In this document: positions 62,695 through 64,000 of the stretch, piece by piece
Layout: each line of letters starts with the position of its first letter
Numbering within the stretch: position 1 is the first letter of the stretch
Assembly (NCBI GenBank): GCA_964392305.1
Contig: CAYMPV010000021.1
Coordinates: 37,267 to 101,266 of the forward strand
Length of the DNA stretch: 64,000 bases
Reading direction: 5' to 3'
DNA from: JACKIC01 sp964392305
GTDB taxonomy: Bacteria > Planctomycetota > UBA1135 > UBA2386
Position numbers and translations under genes: made by a program
Notes under the pieces: generated by a model
What the model was told of the DNA's origin: nothing
What the model saw: only the letters and a program-made list of their open reading frames with translations
The model's database searches: none

Positions 62695-63894
62695 TCAGCG
62701 GATCCATACGTCGAGCCCGCTGGTCGCCGAAAAACCGGTGTTGCTGCCCGGCGAGAAGTAGCCGGCCTGGAAGTAGAGGTGCAGATCGCCGAACGCTGCG
62801 ACGGGCGGCACCGCGAACGGCACCACCAGCCGGCCCTGCGCGTCGAGGCGGTGTGAGATCGACACGGTCATGTTGGTCAGCACGTCGACGCCTGCGATTT
62901 GCCAGTTGGCCGGGAACGTGCCCATCGCGAACGCGCCGAGCGCGTTCGGTTCGCCCTGCACGGTCATCGTGAACGTCTGGCCCAGCCGCGCACAGCCGAC
63001 CGCAGTCAGCGTCGGCGTGAGGTTCGCGCCTGCGGTGGCCTGGCCGTAGTTGGTGATCGTGCCGCAGGTCGCGCCCAGCTGCATCGCCACCAGGTGCCCG
63101 CCGCCGGCCGTGAACAGGAAGTCGCCGGTGATCGGATCGATCGCGCCGCCGCCGTTCGCGCCGACGCCCGTGATCACCATCTGGCGCGAATTCGGCAGCG
63201 GGTCGCCGTTGCCGTCGGTCCGGTAGGCGGTGATGCCGGCGTTCCACTCGCAGACCAGCACGCAGTCGCCGAGCAGCGGCGACGTGGCCGGCGGATACAG
63301 GATGCCTTCCGGCCCGCCTTGGATCTGCACTGGTGGTGCGGTGATCGTCGGTGCGAAGGTGCCGTTGCCGTCCGGCGTCAGCACCACGTCGAACCACTCG
63401 CTGCTGGCGTAGCTGGTGAGCTTGAAGCGGCCGGCGCCGGCGCGTCCCGTCGGCACGAAGCCGCAGCTGCCGACCGACGTGCCGACACCGAGCGGGCCGA
63501 GGTCGTCGACGCGGTCGGCGACGATGCTCGTCGGCAGCACCTGGCCGAGCCGATTGGCCCCGTACCAGGTGAACAACAGCACGCCGCCGGGCCCGACCGC
63601 GAGCCCGCCGTCGTTGCCGCCGACGGTGGCGCGCGTCGTCGTCGCGCCGAAGCCGACGATGCGGCCCGAGCCGTCGCGCTGCAGTGACACCGCCGCGATG
63701 CGGCCGCTGCCGTAGGCGGAGACCAGCAGCGTATCGGCGTCACCCGGGGCGAAACACAGACCGCCGTAGTTGTGGACCTGTGGCATCTGGCCGAGGTCGA
63801 CGGCCTGGTAGTAGGTGTTGAAGGGCGGCAGCACCGACTGGGCGGGAGCCGAGGCCGACAGGCCGAGAACGGACGCGAGCAGGAGCTTGTGCAT
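62695..63894 (-). CDS. Secreted beta-propeller-like protein with shared C-terminal domain
   Basis: A 399-residue protein with a signal peptide (MHKLLLASVLGLSASAPAQ). The first 270 residues have propeller-like repeats (NYGGLCFAPGDADTLLVSAY, NDGGLAVGPGGVLLFTWYG, GGPEGILYPPATSPLLGDCV, GGGAIDPITGDFLFTAGGGH). The last 120 residues match the recurring C-terminal domain (TAVGCARLGQTFTMTVQG, RLVVPFAVPP, GDLHLYFQAGYFSPGSNTGF, ending VWIR). The ATG at 63894 starts the signal peptide. It is the last complete gene in the window; the remaining 106 bp hold no further gene I can support. Confidence 0.8.
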   Translation of the reverse strand: MHKLLLASVLGLSASAPAQSVLPPFNTYYQAVDLGQMPQVHNYGGLCFAPGDADTLLVSAYGSGRIAAVSLQRDGSGRIVGFGATTTRATVGGNDGGLAVGPGGVLLFTWYGANRLGQVLPTSIVADRVDDLGPLGVGTSVGSCGFVPTGRAGAGRFKLTSYASSEWFDVVLTPDGNGTFAPTITAPPVQIQGGPEGILYPPATSPLLGDCVLVCEWNAGITAYRTDGNGDPLPNSRQMVITGVGANGGGAIDPITGDFLFTAGGGHLVAMQLGATCGTITNYGQATAGANLTPTLTAVGCARLGQTFTMTVQGEPNALGAFAMGTFPANWQIAGVDVLTNMTVSISHRLDAQGRLVVPFAVPPVAAFGDLHLYFQAGYFSPGSNTGFSATSGLDVWIR

Positions 63895-64000
63895 TGCCCC
63901 ACAGCAGTGCCAGCGCCCTCCCTTCGTCACAGGGTTGCGTACGGAACCGGGTAGTGCGCCAGGCCAAGCCTGGGAGGTGAGAAAGTGAAGTAGACCCGAA

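Overview
The window is high-GC bacterial chromosome with densely packed genes, many GTG starts and 4-bp GTGA overlaps. It has an unusually large set of secreted proteins (PKD, FG-GAP/VCBS and beta-propeller types) that end in a recurring C-terminal domain. Together with DUF1570-like and DUF885-type metalloenzymes, sorbosone-dehydrogenase/cytochrome fusions and selenoproteins, this suggests a member of Planctomycetota. That placement is inference from gene content; there is no rRNA or other marker gene to confirm it. I saw no tRNA, rRNA, CRISPR array, insertion sequence or prophage.

Region 1 (1-10.7 kb): a Cys-rich lipoprotein, a voltage-gated K+ channel next to a zinc-ribbon protein, a lipoprotein sugar dehydrogenase/cytochrome c fusion followed by a cobalamin-binding radical SAM enzyme, a large membrane-anchored protein, a tryptophanase, and an ArsR/AHSA1 regulatory pair. 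Region 2 (10.9-21.2 kb): secreted proteins, a DUF885 hydrolase and housekeeping-type genes. It also holds two genes interrupted by an in-frame UGA followed by a bacterial SECIS-like hairpin. One encodes an iodothyronine-deiodinase-like protein (15228-16175, minus strand). The other encodes an FG-GAP protein with a Sec-Cys pair (19317-20690, plus strand). An ordinary gene caller would split or truncate both.

Region 3 (21.6-33.5 kb) is a compact three-gene NRPS/PKS assembly line with translationally coupled overlaps: A-PCP, then KS-AT-ACP-aminotransferase, then C-A-PCP-C-PCP-TE. Reading the domains in order gives an amino acid extended by one malonate, transaminated at the beta-keto carbon, joined to a predicted glycine, then passed to a final module that lacks its own A domain. 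That would build a 3,4-diamino acid into a short peptide. Region 4 (33.7-38.5 kb), on the same strand, holds an FG-GAP protein, an SGNH hydrolase, a TIGR04325-type methyltransferase and a DMT-family exporter. Their link to the cluster is only positional.

Region 5 (38.6-64 kb): a Cys-rich repeat lipoprotein, two tandem paralogous PKD surface proteins each followed by a long GC-rich hairpin, an oxidoreductase/MFS pair, and an HD-GYP protein coupled to a partner with the same N-terminal module. It continues with a cyclophilin, a pseudo-aminotransferase fusion lacking the PLP lysine, an RND efflux pump with its adaptor, a gluzincin-type protease, a HEAT-repeat protein and a propeller protein.
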